DNA of 64,000 nucleotides from Lentisalinibacter sp964427415 (GTDB lineage: Bacteria; Pseudomonadota; Gammaproteobacteria; Steroidobacterales; Woeseiaceae): assembly GCA_964427415.1 (NCBI GenBank), contig CAYRUH010000017.1, positions 6,806 to 70,805 of the forward strand, given 5' to 3'. The notes under the pieces are model-generated. The model saw only the letters and a program-made list of their open reading frames with translations. It was not told the DNA's origin and made no database searches. Below are positions 17,099 to 26,349 of the stretch, one piece after another; within the stretch, counting starts at the first letter, position 1, and every line of letters begins with the position of its first letter. Made by a program: the position numbers and the translations under genes.

Positions 17099-19192
17099 AT
17101 GCAGCGGGCGGGGCTCGACATCGGCGGCACATTCACCGACCTCGTCTTCTGGGATGACGAGGCGGCCGACGTCGTGGTGCACAAGCTGCCGTCCACGCCC
17201 GACGATCCCGCCCGGGCGGGACTGGAAGGCCTGGCGGAACTCCTGCGCCGGGCCGGACGCCGCCCCGAGGATCTCGATTTCCTCGTCCACGGCACCACCG
17301 TGGCCACCAATATCCTGCTGGAGAAAAACGGCGCCCGGGTCGGCATGATCACCACCCGCGGCTTCCGCGACGTGCTCCACATCGGCCGCAAGGACCGGCC
17401 TTACAACTTCTCCCACGCGCAGGAGGTGCCGCGCCAGAGCTCGCCGCTGGTCCGTCGCCGTCATCGCCTGCCGGTCAGCGAGCGCATTACCGCGCCGCAC
17501 GGCGAGGTGGCCACGGCGCTCGCCGAGGACGAGGTGCGCGAGGCCGCGCGGCGGCTGGCGGCCGACGGGGTGGATGCCATCGCGGTGTGTTGCCTCATGT
17601 CGTTCCTGAACCCGGCCCACGAACGGCGCATCCGCGACATCATCGAGGAGGAGGCGCCCGGCCTCTACGTCTCGCTCAGCCACGCGGTGACGCCGCTGTA
17701 CCGGGAGTACGAGCGGTTCTCGACCACGGCGCTGAACGCCTACGTGGGGCCCCGCACGGCCCGCTATCTGGACCGCTTCGCGGCCGAACTCGCCGCCATG
17801 AACGTGGCCAGCGATCTGAATCTGATGACCTCCGCCGGCGGCCTCGTGCCCGCCGCGGAGGCCCGCGAGCGCCCGGTGTCGCTGCTGTTGTCGGGCCCGG
17901 TCGGTGCCCTCATCGCCGGCATCCGCGTGGGCGAGCAGACCGACAATCCGAGCGTGATCACCCTAGACGTGGGCGGCACGTCGGCGGACATCGGCGTGGC
18001 GCCCGCGGGCGATCTGCGCATGAAGCATCTCCTAGACACCCGGGTGGGCGCCTACGACGCCATGATCCCGATGGTCGACATCGACACCATCGGCGCGGGC
18101 GGCGGTTCGATCGCCTGGCGGGATGAAGGCGGCATGTTCCGGGTCGGGCCGCGCAGCGCCGGCGCGGTGCCCGGACCCGCGTGCTACGGGCGCGGCGGCT
18201 CCGAGGCCACGGTCACCGACGCCATGGTGGTGCTCGGCTGGTTCCGCGAGGAGGCACTCGCGGCCTCCGGTCTGACCGTCGACGTCGCGGCCGCCAGTGA
18301 GGCGGTGCGCAGCCGCATCGCCGAGCCGCTGGGGCTCGGCCTGTACGAGGCCGCTGCAGGCATCTACCGCATCGCCGTCAGCAACATGGTGGAGGCCATA
18401 CGGATCAACAGCGTAACCAAGGGCTACGACCCGAGGGATTTCGCACTGGTGCCCTACGGCGGCGCCGGTGCGGCGTTCGCCTGCGAGGCCGCGTTCCAGC
18501 TGGCAGTCCCCCGGGTGGTCGTGCCGACGCGCCCGGGCGTGGGCGCGGCAGCCGGGCTGCTGGCCACCGATACCCGCTACGAGTACCGGGCCACGCTGTG
18601 GGCGTCGCTGCAGGAGCCGGACGCCGCACGCATCGAGTCCGCCTATCGCACCCTCGCCGAGCAGGCAGCGGGGCAGCTCCTGCGCGCGGGTTTTGCAGAG
18701 GAGGACACCACGCTGTGCTGGCTCGCCGAATGCCGCTACGTGGGGCAGGGCTACGAGCTTCCCGTGGAGGTACCGGCTCCGCCGGTCGAAGGCGACTGGG
18801 TGGCCGCGGTGATCGAGGGTTTCCATCGCGCCCACGAGCAGGCCTACCTGCGCCGCTTCGACGACAAGCCGGTGATGATCGTCAACGTCGGTCTCGCCGG
18901 TATCGGCCACGTACCGCCGCCGGTCACGCCGGAGGTGGAGGCGGGCGGCGCGGAACCGGACGAGGCAGCGCGGCTCGATACGCGCGCGGTGCGTTTCGTG
19001 CAGGGCAACGAGGCTATCGGCCACGAGACCGCGTTCTATGCCCGTTCCGCGCTGAAGGCCGGCAACCGGATCGCCGGCCCGGCGGTCATCGAGCAGGCGG
19101 ATACCACCACCATACTGCCGCCCGGCACGCTGGCCGAGGTCGACCGCTACGGCAATCTCATCGTGGGTTTCACGGAGCGGGCGGATGGCTGA
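17099..19192 (+). CDS. hyuA: Hydantoinase A / oxoprolinase family protein
   Basis: A 697-residue subunit of the ATP-dependent hydantoinase/oxoprolinase family. The N-terminal ATPase-like motif is GLDIGGTFTDLVFWDD, followed by FLVHGTTVATNILLEKNGA and LDVGGTSADIGV. These are typical of HyuA, and the C-terminal acetone-carboxylase-like domain follows. With HyuB it opens cyclic amides (hydantoins, 5-oxoproline) at the cost of ATP. Some family pairs instead carboxylate ketones. It is the first gene after two operator palindromes and overlaps the hyuB start by 8 bases, so the subunits are translationally coupled. Confidence 0.9.
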   Translation: MQRAGLDIGGTFTDLVFWDDEAADVVVHKLPSTPDDPARAGLEGLAELLRRAGRRPEDLDFLVHGTTVATNILLEKNGARVGMITTRGFRDVLHIGRKDRPYNFSHAQEVPRQSSPLVRRRHRLPVSERITAPHGEVATALAEDEVREAARRLAADGVDAIAVCCLMSFLNPAHERRIRDIIEEEAPGLYVSLSHAVTPLYREYERFSTTALNAYVGPRTARYLDRFAAELAAMNVASDLNLMTSAGGLVPAAEARERPVSLLLSGPVGALIAGIRVGEQTDNPSVITLDVGGTSADIGVAPAGDLRMKHLLDTRVGAYDAMIPMVDIDTIGAGGGSIAWRDEGGMFRVGPRSAGAVPGPACYGRGGSEATVTDAMVVLGWFREEALAASGLTVDVAAASEAVRSRIAEPLGLGLYEAAAGIYRIAVSNMVEAIRINSVTKGYDPRDFALVPYGGAGAAFACEAAFQLAVPRVVVPTRPGVGAAAGLLATDTRYEYRATLWASLQEPDAARIESAYRTLAEQAAGQLLRAGFAEEDTTLCWLAECRYVGQGYELPVEVPAPPVEGDWVAAVIEGFHRAHEQAYLRRFDDKPVMIVNVGLAGIGHVPPPVTPEVEAGGAEPDEAARLDTRAVRFVQGNEAIGHETAFYARSALKAGNRIAGPAVIEQADTTTILPPGTLAEVDRYGNLIVGFTERADG

Positions 19193-21047
19193 GGGCGTGC
19201 GCAAGCTGGAAGACGCCGCCGCCGTCGACCGCGCTGCGGCTCGCTCGACCGGCATCGGCGCTGATGTCGAGCGGCGCTGGCAGCGGGTGGCCGTGGATCC
19301 GGTCACGCTGCAGGTGGCGGGCGGCGCACTGCATGCGGTGGCGAGGGAGATGGCCGAGCTGCTCTACCGCATGGCGTACTCCTCCATCATGCGCGAGTCC
19401 CGGGATATCGGTGCCGGCATTCTGGATTTCCACGGCCGCCAGATCTGCGAGAGCGACTCGACGCCGATGCACTGTGGCTCGCTGCCCGCCTACGTGCGCG
19501 GCATCGACCGCAAGCACCGCGGCAGCTACGCCCCCGGCGACGTCATCCTGCACAACCATCCCTATCACGGCGCCTCCCATGCGCCGGACTACGGCGTGCT
19601 GGTGCCCATCTTCGCGGACGAGCGGCACATCGGCTTCGCCGGCTGCACCGGGCACATGGTGGACATCGGTGCGGCGACGCCCGGCTTTTCCGTCGACGTG
19701 CCGGACTTCTGGGCGGAAGGCCAGGTGATCGACGCCGTGAAGATCTACGAGGCGGGCAGGCGCGACGACGCCGTGTGGTCGCTGATCATGGACAACGTGC
19801 GCACGCCGGAGGCGAACACCGGCGACCTAGAGGCCATGATCGCCTGCTGCCGGCTCGGCGCGCGGCGTTTCGGTGAACTGGCCGGCCGCTACGGCATCGA
19901 CACGGTGATGAGCGCCGCCGAAGAGTGGATGGACTACGCCGAGGCGCTGATGCGCCGGCGCATCGAGGCGCTGCCGGACGGGCTCTACGAGGCCCCGGCC
20001 GGCTGGCTGGAAGACGACGGCAAGCATTTCGGCGAACCCCTGCGGGTGGTCACGCGGGTGCTGGTGGACGGCAGCGACATTTACGTGGACCTGACCGGCT
20101 CCAACGCCCAGGTGGAGACCGGCTTCAACTGCCCGTTCGAGGGCAGCGTGCTGCCGACCGCCAATTTCGCCGTGCGTGCCCTGCTCCTGGACGAGGCGAA
20201 GCCGGGCGGCCAGATACCCCAGAACGACGGCGTGTTCCGGCCGGTGCACGTCATCGCGCCGGAGGGCACCATCTTCAACCCGCAGCACCCGCACGGTTGC
20301 GAGGCCCGCTTCACCCAGATCAACCGAATCCCTGACCAGGTCATGCAATGCCTGGCCGAGGTCATGCCGGAAGCCGTCACGGCGGGGAATTCGGCCAACG
20401 TGTCCTGCTTCGCGTACAGCGGACGCGGCGGACCGGATGCAGACGATCGAGCGGACGACTACTGGGTGATCATCGAGGTGAACGAGGGTTCCTATGGCGG
20501 CCGCCACGGCAGCGACGGTCTGGACGCCATCGATGCGCTCATGGCCAACACCCGCAACAACCCGGTGGAGGAGATGGAGCTCGGCGCGCCGCTGCTGTGC
20601 GAGCGCTACGAGTTGCGCGACGAGCCGCCCGCGGCCGGGCGCTGGCGCGGCGGCCTCGGCGCCGTGAAGCGCTGGCGCTTCCTGGCCGACACGGGCATCA
20701 GCTCCACCGGCGATAACCGCAGCATCGACCCGCCGCGCGGGCTGTTCGGCGGCGCCGACGGCCGGCCCGGCGAAGTGATACTGAATCCGGGCAGGCCCGG
20801 CGCCGAGGCGCTGCCAGCCAAGGTCTCGAATCGCCAGCTGCGCGCCGGCGACCGGCTGGAGATCCGGCTGGTGTGCGGCGGGGGCTACGGCGATCCCCGC
20901 CTGCGCGATCCGCAGGCGGTACTCGATGACGTGCTCGACGGACTGATCACGGCGGCGGAGGCCCGCCGTGACTACGGCGTCGTTCTGACGGACGACGCAT
21001 GTGACGTGGACAGGGAAGCGACGGAGAGACTCCGCTCCGGCGACTGA
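19185..21047 (+). CDS. hyuB: Hydantoinase B / oxoprolinase family protein
   Basis: A 620-residue HyuB-type subunit. Family motifs include MAYSSIMRESRDIGAGILD, GDVILHNHPYHGASHAPDYGV and FNPQHPHGCEARF. LFGGADGRPGEV and GGGYGDP lie near the end. The first 35 residues extend beyond the usual start, and an internal start is possible. It forms the complex with HyuA. The receptor and transporter genes downstream suggest uptake of the substrate of this enzyme. Confidence 0.9.
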   Translation: MAEGVRKLEDAAAVDRAAARSTGIGADVERRWQRVAVDPVTLQVAGGALHAVAREMAELLYRMAYSSIMRESRDIGAGILDFHGRQICESDSTPMHCGSLPAYVRGIDRKHRGSYAPGDVILHNHPYHGASHAPDYGVLVPIFADERHIGFAGCTGHMVDIGAATPGFSVDVPDFWAEGQVIDAVKIYEAGRRDDAVWSLIMDNVRTPEANTGDLEAMIACCRLGARRFGELAGRYGIDTVMSAAEEWMDYAEALMRRRIEALPDGLYEAPAGWLEDDGKHFGEPLRVVTRVLVDGSDIYVDLTGSNAQVETGFNCPFEGSVLPTANFAVRALLLDEAKPGGQIPQNDGVFRPVHVIAPEGTIFNPQHPHGCEARFTQINRIPDQVMQCLAEVMPEAVTAGNSANVSCFAYSGRGGPDADDRADDYWVIIEVNEGSYGGRHGSDGLDAIDALMANTRNNPVEEMELGAPLLCERYELRDEPPAAGRWRGGLGAVKRWRFLADTGISSTGDNRSIDPPRGLFGGADGRPGEVILNPGRPGAEALPAKVSNRQLRAGDRLEIRLVCGGGYGDPRLRDPQAVLDDVLDGLITAAEARRDYGVVLTDDACDVDREATERLRSGD

Positions 21048-21120
21048 GCGGAGCAGCGGGAGGATACCGGTGCGCCCGCGGCGGACCACCGGAACGGGAA
21101 GACGACCCAGGAGAGAGAAA

Positions 21121-23355
21121 ATGCGATCAGGAACCACAACCATCATGGCGGCCGTACTGCTCGCTGCGGCCGGCGCGGCCGAGGCGCAGGAGCCGGCGCT
21201 CGAGGAGATCGTCGTTACGGCGGAGAAACGGGAGGCGAGCCTGCAGGAGGTGCCCATCTCCATCGCGGCCATCAGCGGCGACCGGCTGGAGGAACTCAAC
21301 ATCGACGACGTGATGGATCTGTACGTGCAGACGCCGGGCATGTCGTTCAGCCGGGCCGGCGGCGAGGCGCAGATCTACATCCGCGGCATCGGCACCGATG
21401 CGTTCGGCGTCACCATCGACCCGAGCGTCGCGCTGCATCAGGACGGCGTCTACCTGGGACGGCCGCAAATGGGCCTCACCCAGTTCCTGGATGTCGAGCG
21501 CATCGAGATACTGAAAGGCCCCCAGGGCACGCTGTACGGGCGTAACGCCACCGGCGGCGCCATCAACATCATCTCGCGCATGCCGACGCCGGAGACGGAG
21601 GGCTACGTGACCGCCGGTTACGGCGAGTGGGACCGGCGCGAGCTGCAGGGCGCGCTGAGCGGCCCCCTCGGCGAGAACTGGCAGGGCCGTGTCGCCGCCC
21701 GCTACCTGAAGGACGACGGCTTCACCGACGACCTGGAGCCGGGCGGCGCCGAGGAGATCGACGATCAGGACCTCATCGCCACCCGGGCGATCCTGCAGTA
21801 CGAGGGCGACGACGGCGCGGACTTCACGCTGATCGCCGACTACAGCGACTTCACCAGCGGCAACCGTTCGTCGAAACCGCTGGACGACCTGTCGTTTGCC
21901 GTCGTGAACGGTGCGCTGCCCCAGGCCTTCGACGAGACCCGCAACAACCTGCCGACGTTCCACGACTGGGACACGGCCGGGCTGACGGCCACCCTGAACA
22001 TCCCGGTGGGCGAGAGCATGATGCTGACCTCGGTGACCGCCTGGCGCGACTACAAGAGCGACTTTTTCTTCAACACGGACGGCACCGAGATCGAGGTGAC
22101 CCGCTCCTACTTCCAGTACGCCTCCGACCAGCTGTCCCAGGAGATCCGGCTCTCCTCGACGGGCGAGGGACCGGTGCAGTGGCTCGTCGGCGGCTACTAC
22201 CTGGACGAGGACAAGGAGGGTGCGCTGGGCCTCGGCCGGGCGACCCATCCCGCCTTCGGCGTGGTGAGCTTCATCATCCCCAACACCGACGAGACCCGTG
22301 CCAAGGCGCTGTTCGGCGAGGTGAGCTACGACTTCTCGGAGCAGTGGACGGGTACCTTCGGCCTGCGCTACTCCGACGAGGAGAAGAAGGACTTCACCAG
22401 CGTGGGCGCCATCTTCGGCGACAACTCGGGTCTGGCGAGCCCGAATCCGGTCACCGTGTTCACCACCCGCAACTCCACGGAGAGCTGGGAAGACGTCTCA
22501 CCGCGCTTCGTGCTGGAGTATCGGCCGCGGGACGCGCTGATGATCTACGGCTCGGTCACCAAGGGCTTCAAGTCCGGCGGCTGGAATGCCTTCGATGCGA
22601 CGCCGGCCTTCGAACCGGAGGAGATCTGGGCCTTCGAGACGGGCTTCAAGTCCGACAGCGCCGACGGACGCCTGCGGCTCAATGGCTCGTTCTTCTATTA
22701 CGACTACACGGACCTGCAGGTCTCGACCTTCCAGGACGGCCTCACCGTGACCACCAACGCCGCCGACGCGACGGTCTGGGGCGCCGAATTGGAGCTCTCC
22801 GCCAGTCCCATCCCGGCGCTGGTCGTGAACGCGAGCATCGGCTACCTCAACACCGAGTTCGAGGAGTTCCTCTCGGCCTTCGGCCGCTGCCCCGCCGACG
22901 CGACGCCGGCCGAGCTGGCCGGACCCTGCATGGGCGTCGGTGCGGGCGAGACCCGGGTGGTGGACGTCTCGGGTAACAACCTGCAGAACGCACCGGAGTG
23001 GAAGGGCAACGTGAACGGGACTTACACCGTCGGTCTTCGCAGCGGCGCCGAGTTGCGCCTCTTCGGCCAGGTGAGCTACCAGAGCGAGCTGTTCCACACC
23101 CAGTTCAACGACCCGCTCATCGGCCAGGATGCCACCACGCTGGTGGACGGCCGCGTGGCCTGGGTCTCGGCCGACGGCAGCTGGGAGCTGGCAGCCTACG
23201 GCAAGAACCTGACCGACGAGGAGTACTTCCAGAATACGGTGCGCTTCACCTCCCTCAGCGAGGGCAACCCGGCGGATCGCTTCAACATCGGCGCAGGGCT
23301 GGGCTATCCGGCTCCGGGCCGTTCCTGGGGCGTGGAAGCGACGCTGAGGTTCTGA
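21121..23355 (+). CDS. TonB-dependent receptor of the catabolic cluster
   Basis: A 744-residue outer-membrane receptor. It has a signal peptide of about 23 residues, a TonB box EEIVVTAEKR, a plug with IYIRGIGTD and ILKGPQGTLYGRNATGGAINII, and a 22-strand-type barrel ending GVEATLRF. AGGAGAGAG lies just before ATG 21121. It is of the large receptor group common in oligotrophic proteobacteria that import organic molecules rather than siderophores. Lying between hyuAB and an MFS permease gene, it probably takes up the substrate of this pathway. Confidence 0.9.
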   Translation: MRSGTTTIMAAVLLAAAGAAEAQEPALEEIVVTAEKREASLQEVPISIAAISGDRLEELNIDDVMDLYVQTPGMSFSRAGGEAQIYIRGIGTDAFGVTIDPSVALHQDGVYLGRPQMGLTQFLDVERIEILKGPQGTLYGRNATGGAINIISRMPTPETEGYVTAGYGEWDRRELQGALSGPLGENWQGRVAARYLKDDGFTDDLEPGGAEEIDDQDLIATRAILQYEGDDGADFTLIADYSDFTSGNRSSKPLDDLSFAVVNGALPQAFDETRNNLPTFHDWDTAGLTATLNIPVGESMMLTSVTAWRDYKSDFFFNTDGTEIEVTRSYFQYASDQLSQEIRLSSTGEGPVQWLVGGYYLDEDKEGALGLGRATHPAFGVVSFIIPNTDETRAKALFGEVSYDFSEQWTGTFGLRYSDEEKKDFTSVGAIFGDNSGLASPNPVTVFTTRNSTESWEDVSPRFVLEYRPRDALMIYGSVTKGFKSGGWNAFDATPAFEPEEIWAFETGFKSDSADGRLRLNGSFFYYDYTDLQVSTFQDGLTVTTNAADATVWGAELELSASPIPALVVNASIGYLNTEFEEFLSAFGRCPADATPAELAGPCMGVGAGETRVVDVSGNNLQNAPEWKGNVNGTYTVGLRSGAELRLFGQVSYQSELFHTQFNDPLIGQDATTLVDGRVAWVSADGSWELAAYGKNLTDEEYFQNTVRFTSLSEGNPADRFNIGAGLGYPAPGRSWGVEATLRF

Positions 23356-23369
23356 TCCGCATCGTGGAC

Positions 23370-23403
23370 GCGCCGCCGCCGGCCTGAACGCCGGCGGCGG
23401 CGC
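23370..23403 (+). other. Strong intergenic hairpin without T-tract
   Basis: GCGCCGCCGCCGGC and GCCGGCGGCGGCGC form a perfect 14-bp stem with a six-base loop, directly after the receptor stop. There is no T run, so this is more likely an mRNA-stabilising or attenuating hairpin that lowers downstream expression than a full terminator. Confidence 0.6.
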
Positions 23404-23423
23404 GCCCGCAACGGGGAATGCCC

Positions 23424-24815
23424 ATGGTCGATAAGGAGGCCCACAGGGAGACCGATACGGAGGTCGATACCGAGCTCCGGGTCCCACAGGGAGCGGTAAC
23501 TGCCGCGCCGCCCATGGCCTGGTATGCCGTGGGCATCCTGACGGTGGCCTACACCTTCTCCTATATCGACCGTCAGATTCTCTCCCTGATGGTCGGTCCC
23601 ATCCGGGCGGACCTGGGCATCAGCGACTCGGCTTTCAGCCTCCTGCACGGGCTGGCGTTCGCCGTCTTCTACACGCTGCTCGGTGTGCCCATCGGGCGCC
23701 TCGCCGACCGCAGAAACCGGCGCAACATCATCGCGCTGGGAGTGGCGTTCTGGAGTATCGCCACCGTCTGCTGCGGCCTGGCCCGCTCGTTCTGGCAACT
23801 GTTCGCCGCGCGGGTCGCCGTCGGAGTGGGCGAGGCGGCGCTCTCTCCCGCCGCCTATTCCATGCTGGCGGACCTGTTCCCGAAGGAGAAGCTGGGCCGG
23901 GCTATCGGCATCTACTCCAGCGGCGTGTTCGTGGGCATCGGCCTGTCGTTCATCATCGGCGGCGTGCTCATCGCCACCATCGAGGCGATGGGCGGCATCA
24001 CCCTGCCGCTGGTCGGCCACCTGGCGGCCTGGCAGGCCACCTTCATGATCGTGGGCGCGCCAGGGCTGCTGGTGGCGCTGTTCATGCTGACGCTGAAGGA
24101 GCCGGAGCGCCGGGGCCGGGGCGACCTGGTCGGCTCCATGCCCGTATCGGAAGTGATCGCCTATGCCGTGCGCAACCGGAGGGTGTATGCGCTGCACTTC
24201 GTCGGCTTCGCGATGATCACGCTGATGTTCAACGGCATCATGGCCTGGGCGGCCGAGTATTTCATCCGCATCCACGGCGTGGACCGGGGCGCCATCGGGC
24301 CGCAGCTCGGCCTGCTGACGGTGGTCTTCGGCGGGCTGGGCATCATCTGCGGCGGCCTGTTCTCCGACTGGCTCTCGGCCCGGGGTCATACCGACGCCCC
24401 GGTGAAAGCGGCGCTCACGGGCGCCATCTGCCTGACGCCGGTGGCGGTGACCGCCACGCTGGTGCCCGACCCGCGCCTGTCCCTGATCCTGTTCGCTCCG
24501 GTACTGTTCTTCTCCAGCTTCCCGTTCGGTCCGGCGGCCGCCGGGTTGCAGCTCATGACGCCGCCCGCCATGCGGGCGCAGATGTCGGCGGTGTATCTTT
24601 TCGTGGTGAATCTCACCGGCATCGGCTTCGGCGGCACGGCCACGGCGCTCGTGACCGATTTCGTCTTCCGTGACGACATGATGCTGCACTGGTCCATCGC
24701 CACCATCGCGCTGGTGGGCGGGATACTCTCGATCGGCCTGCTCACGCTTGCGCAGAAGCCGTTCCGGCGCACCATCGCCGAACTCTCGGCGCCTGCCGGG
24801 GAGGTCGTCGGGTGA
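23424..24815 (+). CDS. MFS transporter (Spinster-like)
   Basis: A 463-residue major-facilitator permease with about 12 membrane segments and a 30-residue cytoplasmic N-terminus. YTFSYIDRQILSLMVGPI and GVPIGRLADRRNRRNII are the loop motifs of the Spinster-like group often found with TonB receptors in catabolic islands. ATG 23424 has GGGGA at good spacing; ATG 23418 is the alternative. The stop overlaps the next GTG start (GTGA), showing tight coupling with the VOC gene. It probably moves the substrate from periplasm to cytoplasm. Confidence 0.85.
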   Translation: MVDKEAHRETDTEVDTELRVPQGAVTAAPPMAWYAVGILTVAYTFSYIDRQILSLMVGPIRADLGISDSAFSLLHGLAFAVFYTLLGVPIGRLADRRNRRNIIALGVAFWSIATVCCGLARSFWQLFAARVAVGVGEAALSPAAYSMLADLFPKEKLGRAIGIYSSGVFVGIGLSFIIGGVLIATIEAMGGITLPLVGHLAAWQATFMIVGAPGLLVALFMLTLKEPERRGRGDLVGSMPVSEVIAYAVRNRRVYALHFVGFAMITLMFNGIMAWAAEYFIRIHGVDRGAIGPQLGLLTVVFGGLGIICGGLFSDWLSARGHTDAPVKAALTGAICLTPVAVTATLVPDPRLSLILFAPVLFFSSFPFGPAAAGLQLMTPPAMRAQMSAVYLFVVNLTGIGFGGTATALVTDFVFRDDMMLHWSIATIALVGGILSIGLLTLAQKPFRRTIAELSAPAGEVVG

Positions 24816-25627
24816 CGGCGGCCTGCTGCCTGCCCGTGGATCACGTCGGCATCCTCGGTGAGGCCATCGCGCCCCTGAAGCGGGACTGGCAGGCGCTGGG
24901 TTTTCGGGTCGTAGGGCCCGAGGAGCTGATCGGCATCGACGGCGCCGGCGAGCCCCGGGGCCTGGGGCAGTTCAGCGCCCACGTGATGTTCGACAAAAAC
25001 TACATCGAGCTGACCGCGGTCGAGCGGCCGTCGCCGGGCCATCACCTCACCCGATTCCTGGACAGCGGCGGCGGCCTGCGCCTGGTCATCCTCGCCGCCG
25101 ACGACATCGAGTCGCGGCGGGCGGCGCTGCAGGCGCGTGGGCTGGCGCCGGGGCCGGTGAGCCAGGCGGCCCGCGACATCCACTACGGTGGCGGCGGCAC
25201 CGCGCGGTTCCGCTGGTTCCCCGTTGCCGCCGATGCCTGCCCGGACGTACTGATGGCCTGCGTGCGCCACGAGACGCCGGACATCGTCTTCCAGCCGGAG
25301 GTCGCCCGGCACCCGAACACCGCGTCCGGCATCACGCGGCTCCTTTATACGGGGGAACGACTCCCGGCCGGTTACGCTGCCCTCGCCGCCGAGGAGGGAG
25401 TCGCGCTGGAAGCCCGGCCGGTCGCGGCCCTGACCGAGCTGTTCGGTGATTCCCTCGGCGGCTGCCCCCCGTTCGCCGGCCTCGCGGTCTCGGTACGAGA
25501 TCTGCAGGCGGCGGCGGCCGCACTGACGGCCAATGCCGTGCCGTTCCGGCGGGTGCCTGCGGGGCTGGCCATTGCCCCGGAGTACGCCGGCGGCGTCGGC
25601 GTGGTGTTCGAGCCGGAGGCGTCGTGA
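24812..25627 (+). CDS. VOC-superfamily (glyoxalase-like) protein
   Basis: A 271-residue protein with two vicinal-oxygen-chelate-like halves. It opens with LPVDHVGILGEAIAPLKRDWQALGF, typical of the Glyoxalase_3-like group, and the second half starts near residue 165. Metal ligands cannot be assigned with certainty. It probably acts as an isomerase, lyase or dioxygenase on an intermediate of the pathway. The start (GTG 24812) overlaps the MFS stop and its own stop overlaps the next GTG. Confidence 0.75.
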   Translation: MTAACCLPVDHVGILGEAIAPLKRDWQALGFRVVGPEELIGIDGAGEPRGLGQFSAHVMFDKNYIELTAVERPSPGHHLTRFLDSGGGLRLVILAADDIESRRAALQARGLAPGPVSQAARDIHYGGGGTARFRWFPVAADACPDVLMACVRHETPDIVFQPEVARHPNTASGITRLLYTGERLPAGYAALAAEEGVALEARPVAALTELFGDSLGGCPPFAGLAVSVRDLQAAAAALTANAVPFRRVPAGLAIAPEYAGGVGVVFEPEAS

Positions 25628-26349
25628 GGCTCTTCTACTCGCCGTTCCACGACTTCGCCCACAAGGTGCTCGTGGTGGCTCACGAGGCCGGACTGGCCGG
25701 CGAGATCGTGACCGTGCCGTCGTTCCCGTTCCGTAATCTGGACGGGCAATGGGTGGCCGGCCGCTACGACACGACGGCCCTCAACCCGCTCGGCACGGTG
25801 CCGTTCCTCGCGCTGGACGACGGCACCGTGCTGTACCAGAGTCAGGTCGTGGTGGAGTACCTCGACAGCCTGTCCCGGAGCGAGCCCCTGTATCCGACCG
25901 GCGGGCTGGCCCGCTTCGACGCACTGCGCAGGCTGTCGCTGGGCGATGCCCTGTTCGAGGCCGCGGTGCAGATGAGCATGGAGTGCTGGCGCGACCCGGC
26001 GGAGCGCCGGTCCGAACTGTTCGACTGGCTGTGGCCGAAGCTGACCCGCTCGTTCGATCGGCTGGAGCGGGAGGCGGGGGAGTGGCGTGGCTTCGACATC
26101 GGCCATGCCGGGCTCCTGCAGGGTGTGAGTTACGTCGACGGCTGGGCGAGCGGCCGGGACGGCATCCCCGGCAATCCGTGCGGCGCGTGGCGCAGTCGCT
26201 GGCCCGGCCTCGGCGCGTGGTTCGCCACGGCTCTGGAGCGGCCGTCGGTGAGCAGCCACTACCGCCGGCCCTACGGCGGCGACACGTCGCCGGAGCAGCA
26301 CCGCGCGGCGGTGGAGGCCGTGCTGGCCGCGCAGGAGGCGAGGGCATGA
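25624..26349 (+). CDS. Glutathione S-transferase family protein (1)
   Basis: A 241-residue GST-fold protein with an N-terminal thioredoxin-like domain: SPFHDFAHKVLVVAHEAGL, LNPLGTVPFLALDDGTVLYQSQVVVEYL. The cis-Pro (TVPFL) and the Ser of the glutathione-gamma-glutamyl contact (YQSQ) are present. A helical C-terminal domain follows. It starts at a GTG overlapping the VOC stop and overlaps the second GST gene by 4 bases. It could conjugate or isomerise a pathway intermediate with glutathione. Confidence 0.8.
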   Translation: MRLFYSPFHDFAHKVLVVAHEAGLAGEIVTVPSFPFRNLDGQWVAGRYDTTALNPLGTVPFLALDDGTVLYQSQVVVEYLDSLSRSEPLYPTGGLARFDALRRLSLGDALFEAAVQMSMECWRDPAERRSELFDWLWPKLTRSFDRLEREAGEWRGFDIGHAGLLQGVSYVDGWASGRDGIPGNPCGAWRSRWPGLGAWFATALERPSVSSHYRRPYGGDTSPEQHRAAVEAVLAAQEARA

